Source: Reticulitermes speratus (Eukaryota; Arthropoda; Insecta; Blattodea; Rhinotermitidae). Taken from it: DNA of 64,000 nt. The translations under genes and the position numbers were made by a program. The stretch's first letter is position 1, and each line of letters begins with the position of its first letter. The DNA is taken from the NCBI GenBank assembly GCA_021186555.1, contig JAJKFL010000003.1, positions 25,749,908 to 25,813,907 of the forward strand, given 5' to 3'. Shown in pieces: positions 23,604 through 35,645 of this stretch. Below the pieces are notes generated by a model. The model saw only the letters and a program-made list of their open reading frames with translations. It was not told where the DNA came from and did no database searches.

Positions 23604-24981
23604 AGTAGGGCGGGGCAAATCCGCCCACGGGGATATTCCGCTCATAATAAGCAAATTATGTACTGCGCAACCAGTTTGCACAGCCGACATCTTGTTTTGC
23701 AGTCAATGTGTCCCTCTGTATGTGTGCGACAGCGCCAAGCCCTTATTTGCTGCTTTTAAGTTGTCATCGTAAGTATCCAGAGCTCAAACCTTGAAAGGTC
23801 AGTGATTTGTATTGTGTTTTTGTCGTCATATAAAAACGTGCCTTCTTAGATAAGGCACAGTTTGCAGAATAGTCGATAATTTCCTGTGGAAATCTCACTG
23901 ATTGTGGAATAAGGCCTACAAAGTGCCTCTGCATAGAAGATGGTCGTAGTATTTTGTCACTGCCTTCAAAAGGAGCGTAATTATGAAACCCTGCACCCGG
24001 GGCTATTTCGCCCAGTGAGTGAGGGGCTATTCCGCTCGGTTAGAAGTATAACTTTTAATGACGTCATTGATAACTTATTCCAACTACCATTGTAATGGCA
24101 TTCTGGTTTGCTAGCATGAAAGGTATAAATCATCGCCGAAGAAAAGATTCCTGCTCTCTGCATACTTTCTACAAGATTTAGCCTACTCTCTGTCAGCAGG
24201 CACTGATAAGATCCCATCCAAAAGCCATAAACCTTCAGGACCACCAGTTCTCCAGTCGACTTCAGACTTAAATAAAGCAGGACCATCCACTAACACCCAA
24301 GCAAAAACTAAAGCAGTGAAAACTAATGTTTTAAGTATTATAATTCCAAAACCATAGGAGAAAATATCTGTGAAGAAATGCCGACAAAGGCAAGAAACAA
24401 GACAAGCTACATCGGACTCACATTTTAAAAAGAAAATAGCTAAAAGGAAACTGACGATGGAAAAGGAAGGCAATGCGAAATCCATTTCTAAAAAGAAAGA
24501 ACGCCAAGCTCCTATCATCAAGGGCGTCTTTCCAGACCTTCACGAAGATAATGATGAAAACATTCCATGTGGATTCTGTGGCTTGAAGTAATTTTCAGTA
24601 ATCTCTGTTCAAAAGTGTGACTGGATCAGGTGCCAGAAATGTTATACGTGGTATCATGAAGTCTGTGTTGGGGCCGTAGGCAGAAACAGTTCATATGTGG
24701 AAAATGTTTCTGATTCTGCAGCGTAAAATTAAATGAACAGAAAGGCCACACAGCTGGGCGGAAGAGCCCCACTATTTTTTATATTTCTATTCATTGCATC
24801 ACTTCGTCTGATATTTAATTGTGACAATACAGTAAACATTTCTCACTTTCTGTAAACTGAGGTAGAAACGCCAATAAATTACCTACATTTTGCACAGGGT
24901 GTGATTTTTTGAGAACCTGTTCTAGCCTGTCTTGCGTACCATCAAATTTGAAATGAGCGGAATAGCCCGCCCTACCCTACT
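23604..24981 (+). mobile_element. pogo-like (Tc1/mariner superfamily) element, internally deleted
   Basis: Left end AGTAGGGCGGGGCAAATCC continuing to GATATTCCGCTCAT; the reverse complement of the right end is AGTAGGGTAGGGCGGGCT, then ATTCCGCTCAT. These are imperfect terminal inverted repeats differing by small indels. A further GGGGCTATTCCGCTC lies at about 24022-24036, with a related GGGGCTATTTCGCCC at about 24000. The 1.38-kb element keeps only the C-terminal part of a pogo/Tigger-type transposase (24181-24723), so the HTH and DDE catalytic domains are gone. The superfamily call rests on the protein end. Confidence 0.65.
24181..24723 (+). pseudogene. pogo/Tigger-type transposase, C-terminal tail with PHD-like zinc finger
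   Basis: One frame runs 24181-24723 with two stops (TAG 24355, TAA 24589). It reads through a Ser/Pro-rich linker, a Lys/Arg-rich segment (KKKIAKRKLTMEKEG and KKKERQAP) and a Cys/His cluster: CGFCG, then CDWIRCQKC, then WYHEVCVGA. That spacing (C-x2-C, C-x2-C, H-x2-C) is the PHD-like finger at the end of many arthropod pogo-like transposases. The open part at 24370-24591 starts from GTG in mid-protein and is not a true start. No catalytic Asp residues remain. The minus-strand frame at 24183-24521 is a shadow. Family assignment is from memory of such proteins. Confidence 0.7.
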
Positions 24982-25985
24982 ACTTCCAGAACTGTATAAA
25001 TCATGAAACTTCTAATGACATATTATAGTTTTCTTCGTCCTTTTCTCATTTCTTCCGTCAAAGGTCCAAATATTTTCTCGGAGTTTTCATCGCAGACATT
25101 CAAGTTAATTCATTCACGAAATGTAGACTACGCTGCAGAAATTATATTTCAGCTCTTGGACAAGTTCATTGAAATGATCCCTCCTTGATAATCTGACAGT
25201 CACTGGACTGGTAAAGAAACATGTCGACCGTGACACTTATGACCTGAGGGTTCCTCGCTGGGCTCAAAATAGATCGCCACTATTCCCTACTGATCAAAAC
25301 GATACCTATTTTACAGGTTTGGAGAGAAATATATTTTTAAATCTTGAATAACTCCGTAAACGATAGTGGTAAATATATATAGCATCGTCTTTGACATGCA
25401 TTTTTCCCACATACGTAAAGACACAACGCTGCGCTCTATCAAGTGTTGCAGTCCGACACTGTCAGCATTGCCACATACATCAGGACACAAAATGGTGTGA
25501 GTCCGTTATTATGTGCCAGTACACGAGGCGATATGAAGCTTTTCGAAGAGGATTTTGAAGGATGTTGTTTGTGGTATGACGGATGTGTTTGAGGGTAGGG
25601 GTTGGGAACACCGGCAATCAATTAACCGGGCGCGATGTGTGAGCCATTGAGTGAGAACCTGCACATTGAATGCCCATTATACAACTCCAGTAATATTCTC
25701 ATATCCTTTAGTTATAATACCTTTACAGTAGACTTTGAGTTGTCGAATGGTGTGTCGGTGAATGCCACTTACTAAATTCCATTACCATGTAGTACAGTGC
25801 TGTGCATTACTGAAGTACAACTGTGACAGTTGCACCACATCTTAAAATGTATTTATTTGAGAGCGGATTAAAGTATTAAAATTGATCTTAAATAATTTTT
25901 ACTTTTTCATTCCTTTGTGTTAAATATAAAAACAAGAGAAATAAAATTCCGTCAACACAAGTACTAAGTGTTATATCTTTAATTA
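24982..25985. other. No recognisable feature
   Basis: Nothing recognisable; short frames only. Confidence 0.5.
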
Positions 25986-26024
25986 GGCAACATGTTTCGA
26001 CCTCAGAATGTCATTTTCAGACCA
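25986..26024 (-). ncRNA. Hammerhead-ribozyme-like motif (decayed)
   Basis: Minus strand: GGTCTGAAAATGAC, loop, GGTC, GAAACATGTTGCC. Stem II could be GACA/GGTC in the present copy and was probably GACC/GGTC. GGT before the core can pair with GCC after the cleavage position. Core G8 is A, which predicts loss of activity. Confidence 0.4.
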
Positions 26025-27885
26025 CAGTACAAAATACATAAAAGAAATCGTGTACAATTTTATTAGGTTTTGAATTACGGTCTCAATTTTAAAATTTGAT
26101 AAAATGCATGTTGCTATGTCAAATCAATTATATACAAGAAAATTGATAATGTTAAAATTGTCCAATTACTGTTAAAACATAAGATAATACAATTCAAGGA
26201 TATAATTTGTAATTAGTAATTACCCAGTGACGCAGCCTCATATCTCAGAATAACTGGTACATCATCTCTACCGCTGCGAAAACCTAAAAACTCTCAACTT
26301 TCTGTTCCATAAAAAGAGGATTATTGTACTTTCAAGAAGGACTCCGCTTCCCGGAGTTAGTTACGTCCCTTACTAGATAATTCAGATAGTAGGTTATATC
26401 CGTATTGTGACGTTAATTCCTAGAATATAATGATAAGTAAATACATTGCGTGTTTTAACTTTTAGCAATTTGAGTGTTTTCCAGCAATCTGTATTTACGC
26501 GCGTTGACAGATTCTCGTGCTAAATGGCTATTATTTTCCTACACAGAATTGGCTACATTTTCTTCATGAAGGAAACGTCTTGTATCTTCTAAGAGGTAGG
26601 AACTTAAGATTTTACAAGAATTTTCTGCTTCAGAGGAATAAAAGGAATGGTCTTGAAGACCGCTCTGAGGGCACATCGACTTTACCCTTCTCGTACCCAA
26701 ATGCGTTAAGTGTATCATGGACTGCAAAAGACGACCTTTTCAAAGAAAGTAATAAACTATCTTTCAATTCAGGACTAAGGAGAAGAGAATTATTTCACAG
26801 AACGTAATTCGAAACTAATATTTTTGCGAAAAAAAAGTATTTTAAGAGACGCATATCTTATTTTGTCGAAGTAATCTTCCCGATATTTACTGCATTTCAC
26901 CCAACCACCCACAAATTTTATGATTCTATCAAATTTAAAGGTTTTATTTTGGGCCTTAAACCATTCTTGCATCACATTTCCACAACCGACACACATTCAG
27001 ATGCACCATCATTAATGCTAATTATTCTGATGTCCCCGGCAGACTGACGGGCCTGCTACATGAACCCAACCTAAAACTTATTTACAGTCGATGGCTGACC
27101 AGTTCACGCATCAACAATCAGTCAACTTTCCTGTGACTCACACAGTATGGACACAATAAACTGTCATTCTGCTGCAAATATCAAAACGTTTCACAGTGTG
27201 TGACCGTAAACATCACATTGGTGTCGCTGTTTTTTGTGCATTCTCTCAGTGCAGTAACATAGGTTAAGCTGTCATTCTTGTACCAGTATTCAAATGCACC
27301 TGGGTGCAGTTGTGGGAAGATACATTTTGTTTATATCCGCCGTATTTTTAGTGTCACCAATATCACATCTGGGGTAAACTAGAACTGCTCTAAGTTACGA
27401 CTTTCTCTCGTTATACAGAGCTGTCGCTGTTAATGGATTCACCTATAAAAGGAATTGATAAATCGATTAGTCACACATGGTGAATATATTGCTTTTCACG
27501 CAGTAAACTGTGTGACTACCTTGTTTTCCTTGCGTATGATTCTAGATAGATTGATTTCTGATTCACTTTATAAGATCGTTCAAGAAGGAATATTAGTACG
27601 TGGCGGATGACAGAAACAGTCAAAGCAATGACAGGATATCGAAACAAATTCTCGCCCACTGAATTATATTGCAATAGCATACAAACCGGAAAGGACACAA
27701 GCACTGTGTCCAGCACATACTGCCTCCTCAAAAAGTAAATAACTGGTAAATGAAAATGCAAGGCCTCCAAAAGTAAACTATTCTAAAGTACGTTTCCCGT
27801 AGCCAGTCGCTTTTACCTCATTTTATTACTGAGTTTTCATATTTTAGCCTTCTGACTGTTTGCGCCTTGTATTTTGGTAAGTTTG
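26025..27885. other. No recognisable feature
   Basis: A 96-codon frame at 26517-26807 shows no domain I know. Otherwise nothing. Confidence 0.5.
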
Positions 27886-27887
27886 CA

Positions 27888-27990
27888 TCAATGTTTCGGA
27901 CGAATATGCTGCCTGCGTCTTTCAAGAGCTAGGTGAATAATTCTCACCTGAAGAAGGATGCAGCTGGTTCCTCTGAAACGGCTGTAGCAA
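27888..27990. mobile_element. Inverted pair of hammerhead-like motifs (eroded)
   Basis: On the plus strand CTGAAGAAGGATGCAGC (27948-) leads to TTCCTCTGAAACGGCTG. On the minus strand CTTGAAAGACGCAGGCAGC (from 27926) leads to TCGTCCGAAACATTG. The two are diverged copies facing away from each other across 27927-27947, the same plan as at 28939 and 32445. Confidence 0.45.
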
Positions 27991-28938
27991 CCTAGGGAAC
28001 TACACAGTGTCATAACCCTTATCACTGCCCAGTATGAACTTTCTACCATGTGGTTCTCGGATCTCGCTGAATTTCAGCTTGAAGGGTTTTCCATAATCAC
28101 CTGTGGTTTTCCTGTTCCCGCACATCAGTTTTAATGAGTCATACACTGCACTACATTTAGAACACAATTCATTATCTACCCCACCATTTTCCTCAGTTCA
28201 TTAACCTTGTCACACAAATCAATCATTGATATATACATATATCATACCATATCCTTTGCAAGTTATTAACAATTTCCCGAATAGAACCGTCTCGTCAAAA
28301 AGTTTCTGCACAGTTACATACAATTAACAGTGTGATTATCGGGTGTCCATCGGAGTGCGGTTTGTGATGGCATTCAGCCCCGATGACAACGCGTACAATG
28401 CACACGGATAAAGCGAACACTATGGGGCGGGGATGACGACAAGTTTTAAAAACATCCTGACATGCATAGTGGAAATGCATTGAAAAGCATAGATAAAAAG
28501 CGATGAAACCTCATTGATGGTGTTGTATAGATGGCGGGGTGAGCTGATAGGTCGGGTCACAGCAGAATAAGGCCAAAGTATCTCTGCCATTAACGTTTTC
28601 AGGGGAGGGGGTGTGTGGTGAGATAATGCGCATGGAAAACCAATTATTGTAAAGTCCGGAACTACGATACGGGTTTGTGGAGGGGGATAATGGACGGATG
28701 GGTGTAGAGCGACATGAGATACGAATGTTCAGGGTGTCACGTAGGAGTTGATTGATGAGGAATCTATAGGGTCAGAGGGAATGAGATAGATGTAAATAAA
28801 AGGCTAAGATGAAGGGACAGAAACGACTTCTGGTACACAGGAATAGGTTCGATCCTTGTGACAGCCAACAATCCAGTATCTATTTACATAATTTAAAGCT
28901 TTCGCAGCGACTAAAATCAATAAAATATTCTCGATTTA
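27991..28938. other. No recognisable feature
   Basis: Mixed composition, GC-rich at 28360-28440. No gene or repeat recognised. Confidence 0.5.
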
Positions 28939-28970
28939 GCAGCCACGTCTGGTGGTTGAATGGCGAGTAG

Positions 28971-29010
28971 ACCAACGTTTCGAGGACCATTTCTGTCCTC
29001 TTCATCAGGG
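28971..29010 (-). ncRNA. Hammerhead-ribozyme-like motif, left arm
   Basis: Reverse complement gives CTGATGA (29008-29002), one extra base A, GAGGAC (29000-28995), loop, GTCCTC (28987-28982), GAAAC and GTTGG. It is the inverted twin of the right-arm motif, differing at the extra base (A in place of C). Confidence 0.55.
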
Positions 29011-29049
29011 ACCCGAATACTACCTCCGAAATCTTCGGAGATAGTCTTC

Positions 29050-29100
29050 AGTTCCCTGATGACGAGGACAGAAATGGTCCTCGAAACGTTGGTCTACTCG
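29050..29100 (+). ncRNA. Hammerhead-ribozyme-like motif, right arm
   Basis: Core CTGATGA at 29056-29062, stem II GAGGAC (29064-29069) with GTCCTC (29077-29082), loop AGAAATG, then GAAA (29083-29086) and CGTTGG. All core bases expected for a hammerhead are present. One extra base (C29063) sits between the core and stem II, which is not the textbook layout. ACGT could be a two-base-pair or dimeric stem III with GTT as cleavage triplet, and GG/CC a minimal stem I. Activity is uncertain. Confidence 0.55.
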
Positions 29101-29144
29101 CCATTCAACCACCTGACATGGCTGCTAGTCAGTATCTATTCATA

Positions 29145-29365
29145 ATTTATGTACAGGCGGTGCCAGTAGCGGTGAGGTAGGGTGGTAGTGAGTAATTAAT
29201 TTGAAGGGACGTCGAAGAAAGTGGTTGTGGCTTAATTTGAGGTAGTATTCAGACGTTTGCTTAGGAGACTGAGAACAATCACGAAACACCTCTTTCGGGA
29301 TAGTGGGCGTCCGGGGCAAGATTTGAACGCGGGACCTCTCCAGTGCGAAACACGAGTGCAACCTA
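29145..29365 (-). mobile_element. tRNA-derived SINE
   Basis: The minus strand has a tRNA-like head, GTTGCACTCGTGTTTCGCAC and GTCCCGCGTTCAAATCTTG (box B region), then a 150-bp body ending near CACCGCTACTGGCACCG. The antisense frame at 29140-29361 is its shadow. It begins about 20 bp after the inverted repeat. Confidence 0.55.
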
Positions 29366-29742
29366 CTCTACTATGATGTCAGGTCACGTTATGATTCGTT
29401 TGACTAATGAAACGTTCTTATCTTATACATTACACAAGTCACATTCATGGTTATACATATGTTTTTACTTTCTGTTTGTATTTCTTCAAGAAAATTCCAC
29501 ATTTCCTTCATACAATAGGGTTGGCTGTTCCCATTTGCGTAGCTTCCTTTTGTTTCGGTTGAAGCACAACGTGAAGATCTCATTCGGGCCGGCAGTATTT
29601 CAGACACAAGCAAAAAGCGGGAAGCATGTTCAAAAAAGTAATGAGTTCCTTGTGTATAAATAGGTAAAAATGATATGTAAAGCTACCACTTTACACTCTT
29701 CTTATGTGTACCCTCAACTGTTTACTGCTATCGATATTATGT
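29366..29742. other. No recognisable feature
   Basis: A 106-codon frame (29343-29663) has a hydrophobic stretch but no homologue I recognise. Confidence 0.45.
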
Positions 29743-30280
<538 letters not shown>

Positions 30281-30540
30281 GCGATCCCAGTAGCCGCGTG
30301 GTCTAAGGCATGGGTCTGCCACCTCTCGCTTACTGGGACACAGCGGGTTCGAATCCCGCCGGGGGCATGGATGTCTGTCTCTTGTGAGTATTGTGTGTTA
30401 TCACGTAGACGTTTCTATGTCGGGCTAATCACTCGTCCAGAGGAGTCCTACCGAGTGTAGTGTGGCTGAGTGCGATCGTGAAGCCTCGATAGTGAGGAGG
30501 CCCTGGGCAATTAGGGCAGTTGCGTCATGAAAAAATATAA
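30281..30540 (+). mobile_element. tRNA-derived SINE (type A) inside the TAG microsatellite
   Basis: Starts GCGATCCCAGTAGCCGCGTG, has perfect box B GGTTCGAATCC at 30346-30356, then GGGGGCATGGATGTCTGTCT and ends at GTTGCGTCATGAAAAAATA. TAG repeats lie on both sides, so any target duplication is hidden. Either it inserted into the array or its own tail helped seed the array. Confidence 0.88.
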
Positions 30541-30600
30541 GTAGTAGTAGTAGTAATAGCAGTAGTAATAGTAGTATTTGTAGTTGTAGATAACTGTCAC
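30541..30600. repeat. Short TAG microsatellite after the SINE
   Basis: Interrupted TAG/TAA units directly after the SINE A-tail. Confidence 0.9.
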
Positions 30601-32444
30601 TCAAAAAAAGGGGTGCTAGAGAATTTCACATTCAAACAACTACAGTAATAAACCTTCCATTTTATAGAAATCGAAAGTTTATTACTATACTCAAGAGTAT
30701 TCTATGGCATACTGTCTTCAGCCAGATCTTCCCAATCCTTATGTATCATGCCAAAATATGTCTAAGTGCGAGGCCCTTTGTAATATATAGGAGTAATGCT
30801 GTTGTGTCTTCCTTGTGGTGAGAAATTAACCTTCCGCTGAAACAAGCTGAAAGGTCACGCCTTTTCGGCCGTCCACGATTGTTTATTAGATATCTCGTAG
30901 CCAGTGAAACTAAAATAGTTACTTCAGCCCAGTGTCTAGGCTACATGCTGAACGACCGAGAAACTGAGCTTTATTCCTGGTAGAGGCAACTATTTGCTCA
31001 TTGTTACCCCATTCAAACAGGCTCTGGGACTCAGCAAGCCTCCTGCCCAGGGGATAGCGAGGACACTTTCCCCGGGATAAAGCGGCCGTGGAGTGAGAGA
31101 GGCCACTTATTCTACGTATTGTCCAAGTTATAAACGCGTGGAGCTATGCCACCACCACCACCACATACGTTTTTATGGAATGGCGCTTATCAAACACAGG
31201 CGAGGGTCTACCTTTCTCTATTCCTGATTGTCATGTATCTCCTCCTCCTCATCTTTTTTCTTCTTCTACGCTTTTTTATTCTTGCAACACAAGTGACCAA
31301 TAAATATTACTGCCCCTTTAAAGCAGAGTCGTTGACGGTAAGTACCAATACTCCGCGTTTTTCCAGAGTATGATTCTAAAAAAGACAGCGATTATTTATT
31401 TATATTTATATAAACAACATTAAACAGTTTGTCTTTTTATGAAGATGCCCTGTATTCTGTATAAAGTAAACTGTATTTTGGCCTAAATAGGATGTAGATG
31501 AATTCAAGTCAAGTAACCTTAGTACTTGTGTTAATGGAGGTTTCCCTTTCTACAAAGGTCTACAAAACTCACAGCCCAACGCGAAAATCCCACATTTCAT
31601 TTGAACACCCAGGCTACTGAGCATTGCTCAGGACCTGGATAACTTCCACGCTCGAAAAGGACGTACCAAGCCGCCGGGTTGTTTGGTCCGCCTGATCTCC
31701 GTACGTTCCTGATTTCGAGGCTTCTAGCGTTTAATGTAAGCCACGTAGATATCGACTTTGGTTATTGGAGTGTGGGGTTTAAAAGTCCGGTATGAGAAGA
31801 AAGAAATAAAAGCGTCTTGCCATAGGGCCATGAATAATGTTTGTAGTTAGTTATAAGGTGAGGACAGATAAACCCATAGACTTCGGTGTTCCTCAGTTCT
31901 CTTCACTTCTCATGTTTTCAAATTCTGAATGTAATGCCTCTGTGTCCCAGGATCGTATCAGTTCTCTGTTGTTATCACCAGCCAGATGTGTCATTTGGCT
32001 TCAGTGATGCTGCCTATTACTTTTGTGGCTTGCCACAGGATTTTCCTTTCCTTTCATTTATTATTTATACGCAAGTCTTTTACTTGCCTGATCCCCGGGC
32101 ACTTTTGTTTCCACTTGAGCCACCCCCACCCCAACCCTAGCCCACACCCCAAGGCCCAAGTTCTCCAGGGAGCCCCAGAAAAGAACGAGAGTTACGTCAA
32201 AGAGATGCCGGGTCTTTTCGTGCAACTGTAAACTATAGGACATATATATCAGCGTGCCTCAAACTGTGGGGCGTGGACCGCTGACGATTCGCGAAACTTT
32301 CTTCTCACTGATCAGTGAATCATTAGAAGAAATTATTAATTTTTTATTATGTTTAACAATAAAGGCACTAAATTTATGATAAGATTGATGCGCTATCTGT
32401 CTTGAAGCTTTGACAGCGAGAAAGTTCAATAAAATTGCCTTGGT
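30601..32444. other. Mostly featureless; possible SINE fragment at 30950-31125
   Basis: CTCCTGCCCAGGGG and TTTCCCCGGGATAAAGCGGC at about 31040-31095 recall the body of the SINE at 35490. Otherwise nothing recognised. Confidence 0.35.
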
Positions 32445-32664
32445 CTGACAGCCGCATCTAGTGGTTCAAGTAAAGGAATTCCTCAGTGACCGACTGCGTC
32501 TTCATTATCAGTGTTCTGATGACTTAATATTCATAAGGCATGCCTTGTGCAGGTACAATATTTTGGAAGCTGGATATTGAAGTATTTCTACCCCTGATGA
32601 TGGAGACGGAATGGGTTCCTGAAACGCTGGTTTACTTGAAGCACCTGGCACTGTCGTCAGTCTA
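32445..32664. mobile_element. Inverted pair of hammerhead-like motifs (diverged)
   Basis: Left arm 32445-32512 (CTGACAGCCGCATCTAGTGG, then TTCAAGTAAA) and right arm 32592-32664 are diverged inverted copies, with a 79-bp centre. The right arm plus strand has CTGATGA (32594-32600), one extra base T, GGAGAC, loop, GTTCCT and GAAACGCTGG: the core is intact but stem II is imperfect. The left-arm core is decayed (CTGATAATG; GAAA lost). The outer GCCGCATCTAGTGGTT resembles GCCACGTCTGGTGGTT at 28942, so the two loci are related. Confidence 0.55.
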
Positions 32665-35094
32665 AGATAGTCTAACTAATATTGTATCATGTTTGTTCTG
32701 ACGTATGCTGTATTGTAACGGAGTGCTTGCATAAAGCACTGCTCTGCAATGCCAGAGTTGTTGTAAAATGTCGGAAAACAAATATTTGCTTTGTCGAAGA
32801 ATTTTACGTAATTAACTCTGTTAGCAGAAGTAGAAGGTTCAGCACCACGAATGTCAAAGCCTTCCATTGGACATAACATCAAACCAGTTCTAACTCCGAG
32901 CGTCTCCTCTTATCTCCTAAAGGTCTATCTTTACGTCAGAATCTCAGCCCTTTCTCGGTCTTGAAAGTACACGTTATACAAAGAGTTTACAAACAAAACT
33001 CTCTACACATTCTTTGGTACACACTCTAGCGCTGTGCACTAACTATCATAACTTACTACCTTTCACTACCCGAAGCGACCTGTAAATTCTAGGCCTAAAT
33101 CACAAATTTCCTCGATATGTGAAATTCTAAATTTGCTACTTAATTCTTGGTACAATGTTCAGATACGTTCTTCAGCACTTGTTTTTAAATACTAGCAATT
33201 AATAATACTGTATTAATATAAGATACCTCTTTTCCCACCCATGCAGAACAGCTGCTAAATTTGTAACTTCATGGAACCCTTAATCAAAGCTTTGGAAAGA
33301 GAAAGTTGTAACAGCAATTATAGAACTAAATAACAACAAGCACTTAATTGTGGAAATTGCTAGGCACCAGTTATATTTTAGTGTATCTGTAGGCCATAAA
33401 AATATTCACGGTAAATTATGAAATTCAATGTAACCCCTAAAATTACAATTATCATTTTTTCTGATTCGGTATATTTCGAATGTTCTGTGTAGTGTTAAAT
33501 TATAACCTGAAGATGGAGTCAATATTTTAATCTTACCGACCGGGCAATTTGGTGTCAAAATTCAGAAGACCATAATTTGAATCTTCACTGGTGTCAGAAA
33601 GCCCAGATTTTAAATAAGCTGTATTTTTATTTTAAGATTTCTTCACGCATTTTCAAGAAGTCTCTTAGTCCATTACTGCACTAATTCGGAAGGAATGGCG
33701 CTGCATATACAGTACATATCCTCCTAACTACTTTTCGATTTTCCAATTTCTCATTACCGTTTTTCTTCAGAACATCTCCCTCTCTCTTCACCATTTTCTT
33801 TTTCTTGGAAGAAGGTATGAAGGAAGAAGGGCTGTGAAAACTCTAAGGATACAGAAGAGACAGGCTTGCGTAGATTTGTAGTAACGAAATTAAATGGGAG
33901 GATTGTGTGATGGAGATGAGATCCACTGTCAGAAAAATCTTCCCATACGAAAGTTCAACAAAAATGTCCACACCATCTGTAACTACAGTTCGTACGTAAC
34001 TTACTCCATGGTGGGATATACTCCTTGAGAAATTGATAATCATTTAAATGGTGAAGAAATTCCCCTCTTCTTCTTCGGTCTGCAGGTTCATTTTCGTATC
34101 CTCAAGAGGACACCATTGGACACTATCCTGATTCTTATGAAACCAGTCCAAGCCTTCATGATCTGTTCCAGAAACATGTATCCTCATACCAATAATTGTA
34201 GCAGTAATTAGCTCTAACCCTTCGTAATTTGGAATCCCATTTTCAAATCCCAGCCTGAATAAGGGTTGTCCTAAATTTTACATTGTTTTGTTCAGTTTAT
34301 CCAGGTAAATTCCGAGATGTTAATATTTTTCAGTTTGTTGTCCACTGATTTTAATATCTGATGCTACTTATTCTCTAACATTGAAAGGATTGTTAAATTT
34401 ATGTATGTGCATATGTAGGCTATATGTATATCTTATGTATATGTACACATTATATAACTGTAAGTGTCAATTTGCTCTTTTTCGAAGCGGACCGAATACT
34501 GAACACCCAAAATTATTATGTTCTTTACTCCGCATTTTGCCAGCATGCATGGTAACCATGTCAGTTAAAGCAGTTATTGCAGCAGAACTTTTGGACGTGA
34601 TGAGAATCCTTATTCCCAATATTTAATTACCTGAGAAAACCTTAATTTCTTCTCTTAAATATTTAACTTTCTTTAAGTTTTTAGCTATTCTATTGTTATA
34701 CTGACAAAGGAAAAAGTATTCCGGACGAAGAACAGATATTTCTGCTACTCAGTAAATAAATTATCCTAATATGTATGGCTCTGTTTTTCACTTCCCTCGA
34801 AATTAACTTGTTCTTTGCTAGAAAAGAATGGAAATAACTGGCAGTCCGCGAAGAAATGACATCTTGTGTTCCGTTGTATTTTTTGTGTCAAACAGGAGAC
34901 GGTGCCAGGAGCTCAGCAGTGTCTCATACTGGGTTAATGAATGACATTCCAGAGCTCTGTCGGAGTTCATTTCTCTCATAGAAACCGGAAGTGCCTTCTC
35001 TTGGCCAAAAAACGAGAGTTTTTACTCTTTTATTATTATAATATTTCACTGTAGACGTGTGCAGGATCTACATCCCGAAACAATCCGTCTTTAA
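32665..35094. other. No recognisable feature
   Basis: AT-rich DNA. CCTGAAGATGGAGTCAAT at about 33507 resembles the start of a hammerhead-like core but no GAAAC follows. No gene or clear repeat. Confidence 0.5.
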
Positions 35095-35240
35095 CTACTT
35101 AAAACATAGTGGTAACTATGTATACTACGTTTGTGATATAAAAAGGATTTTTCATTTAGTTCACACAATGTGTTTATGCCGTTGATAATATTTTTCACAA
35201 TAAACAGCTAATGTTAAGGTATCTGTGCAAATTAAAAAGA
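35095..35240 (+). repeat. Rep190 copy
   Basis: TTAAAACATAGTGGTAACTA, the palindromic head, is followed at 35190 by TTTTTCACAATAAACAGC, the same order as other copies. The 3' end is eroded. Confidence 0.55.
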
Positions 35241-35485
35241 TATTCCTTACACAGAAGTCGTCTTTCCGCGCCTAGATATTTGGATAGGATTTTTTTAAAT
35301 TTGATGTTGGAGACATTCAGAAAAAGTCGTGTAATTCAAATTTTAAAGGTACTATTATTGACCCATAACAAAGGTAGTTTTACTGAAGGCTATAAATAAA
35401 TAAAGACATAGCAATAAATCTAATGTACTGCAAAAATGCCTCTGAAAATGTGTGCTACATTATGGAGTACATCACTTCCTGTGTG
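35241..35485. other. No recognisable feature
   Basis: Nothing recognised. Confidence 0.5.
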
Positions 35486-35645
35486 GGAGCCGGGGTAGCT
35501 AAGTCACTATAGTGATTAGACTACGGACTGATCGACCCATGGTCCATACCAATACAACCTGTAATGGCGGTTTTCCCCTGGAGTAAAATGACCGGAGCAT
35601 GAAGCTCAAACCAACTTTTGTAGAATATATTTTAGACGTCAGAAA
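35486..35645 (+). mobile_element. tRNA-like SINE (type C)
   Basis: GAGCCGGGGTAGCTAAGTCA, then CTATAGTGATTAGACTACGG, gives a tRNA-like head; the body has GGTTTTCCCCTGGAGTAAAA. The start matches type C heads on the minus strand at 21.8 and 45.4 kb. Box B is poor. Confidence 0.5.

Larger units (their letters stand above)
28939..29125. mobile_element. Near-perfect inverted repeat carrying two hammerhead-like motifs
   Basis: Arms 28939-29010 and 29054-29125 are inverted copies of about 72 bp with few differences (GGTGGTTGAATGGCGAGTAG and TAGACCAACGTTTCGAGG on the left). The 43-bp centre contains its own hairpin, CTCCGAAATCTTCGGAG at 29024-29040. Each arm holds a full CTGATGA, stem II and GAAAC core. 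This is the best preserved member of the hammerhead-like group here. The frame at 28960-29145 is a shadow of the repeat. Confidence 0.75.

Noticed and set aside
33500..33540. CCTGAAGATGGAGTC as a further hammerhead-like core
   Set aside because: No stem II partner and no GAAA downstream.
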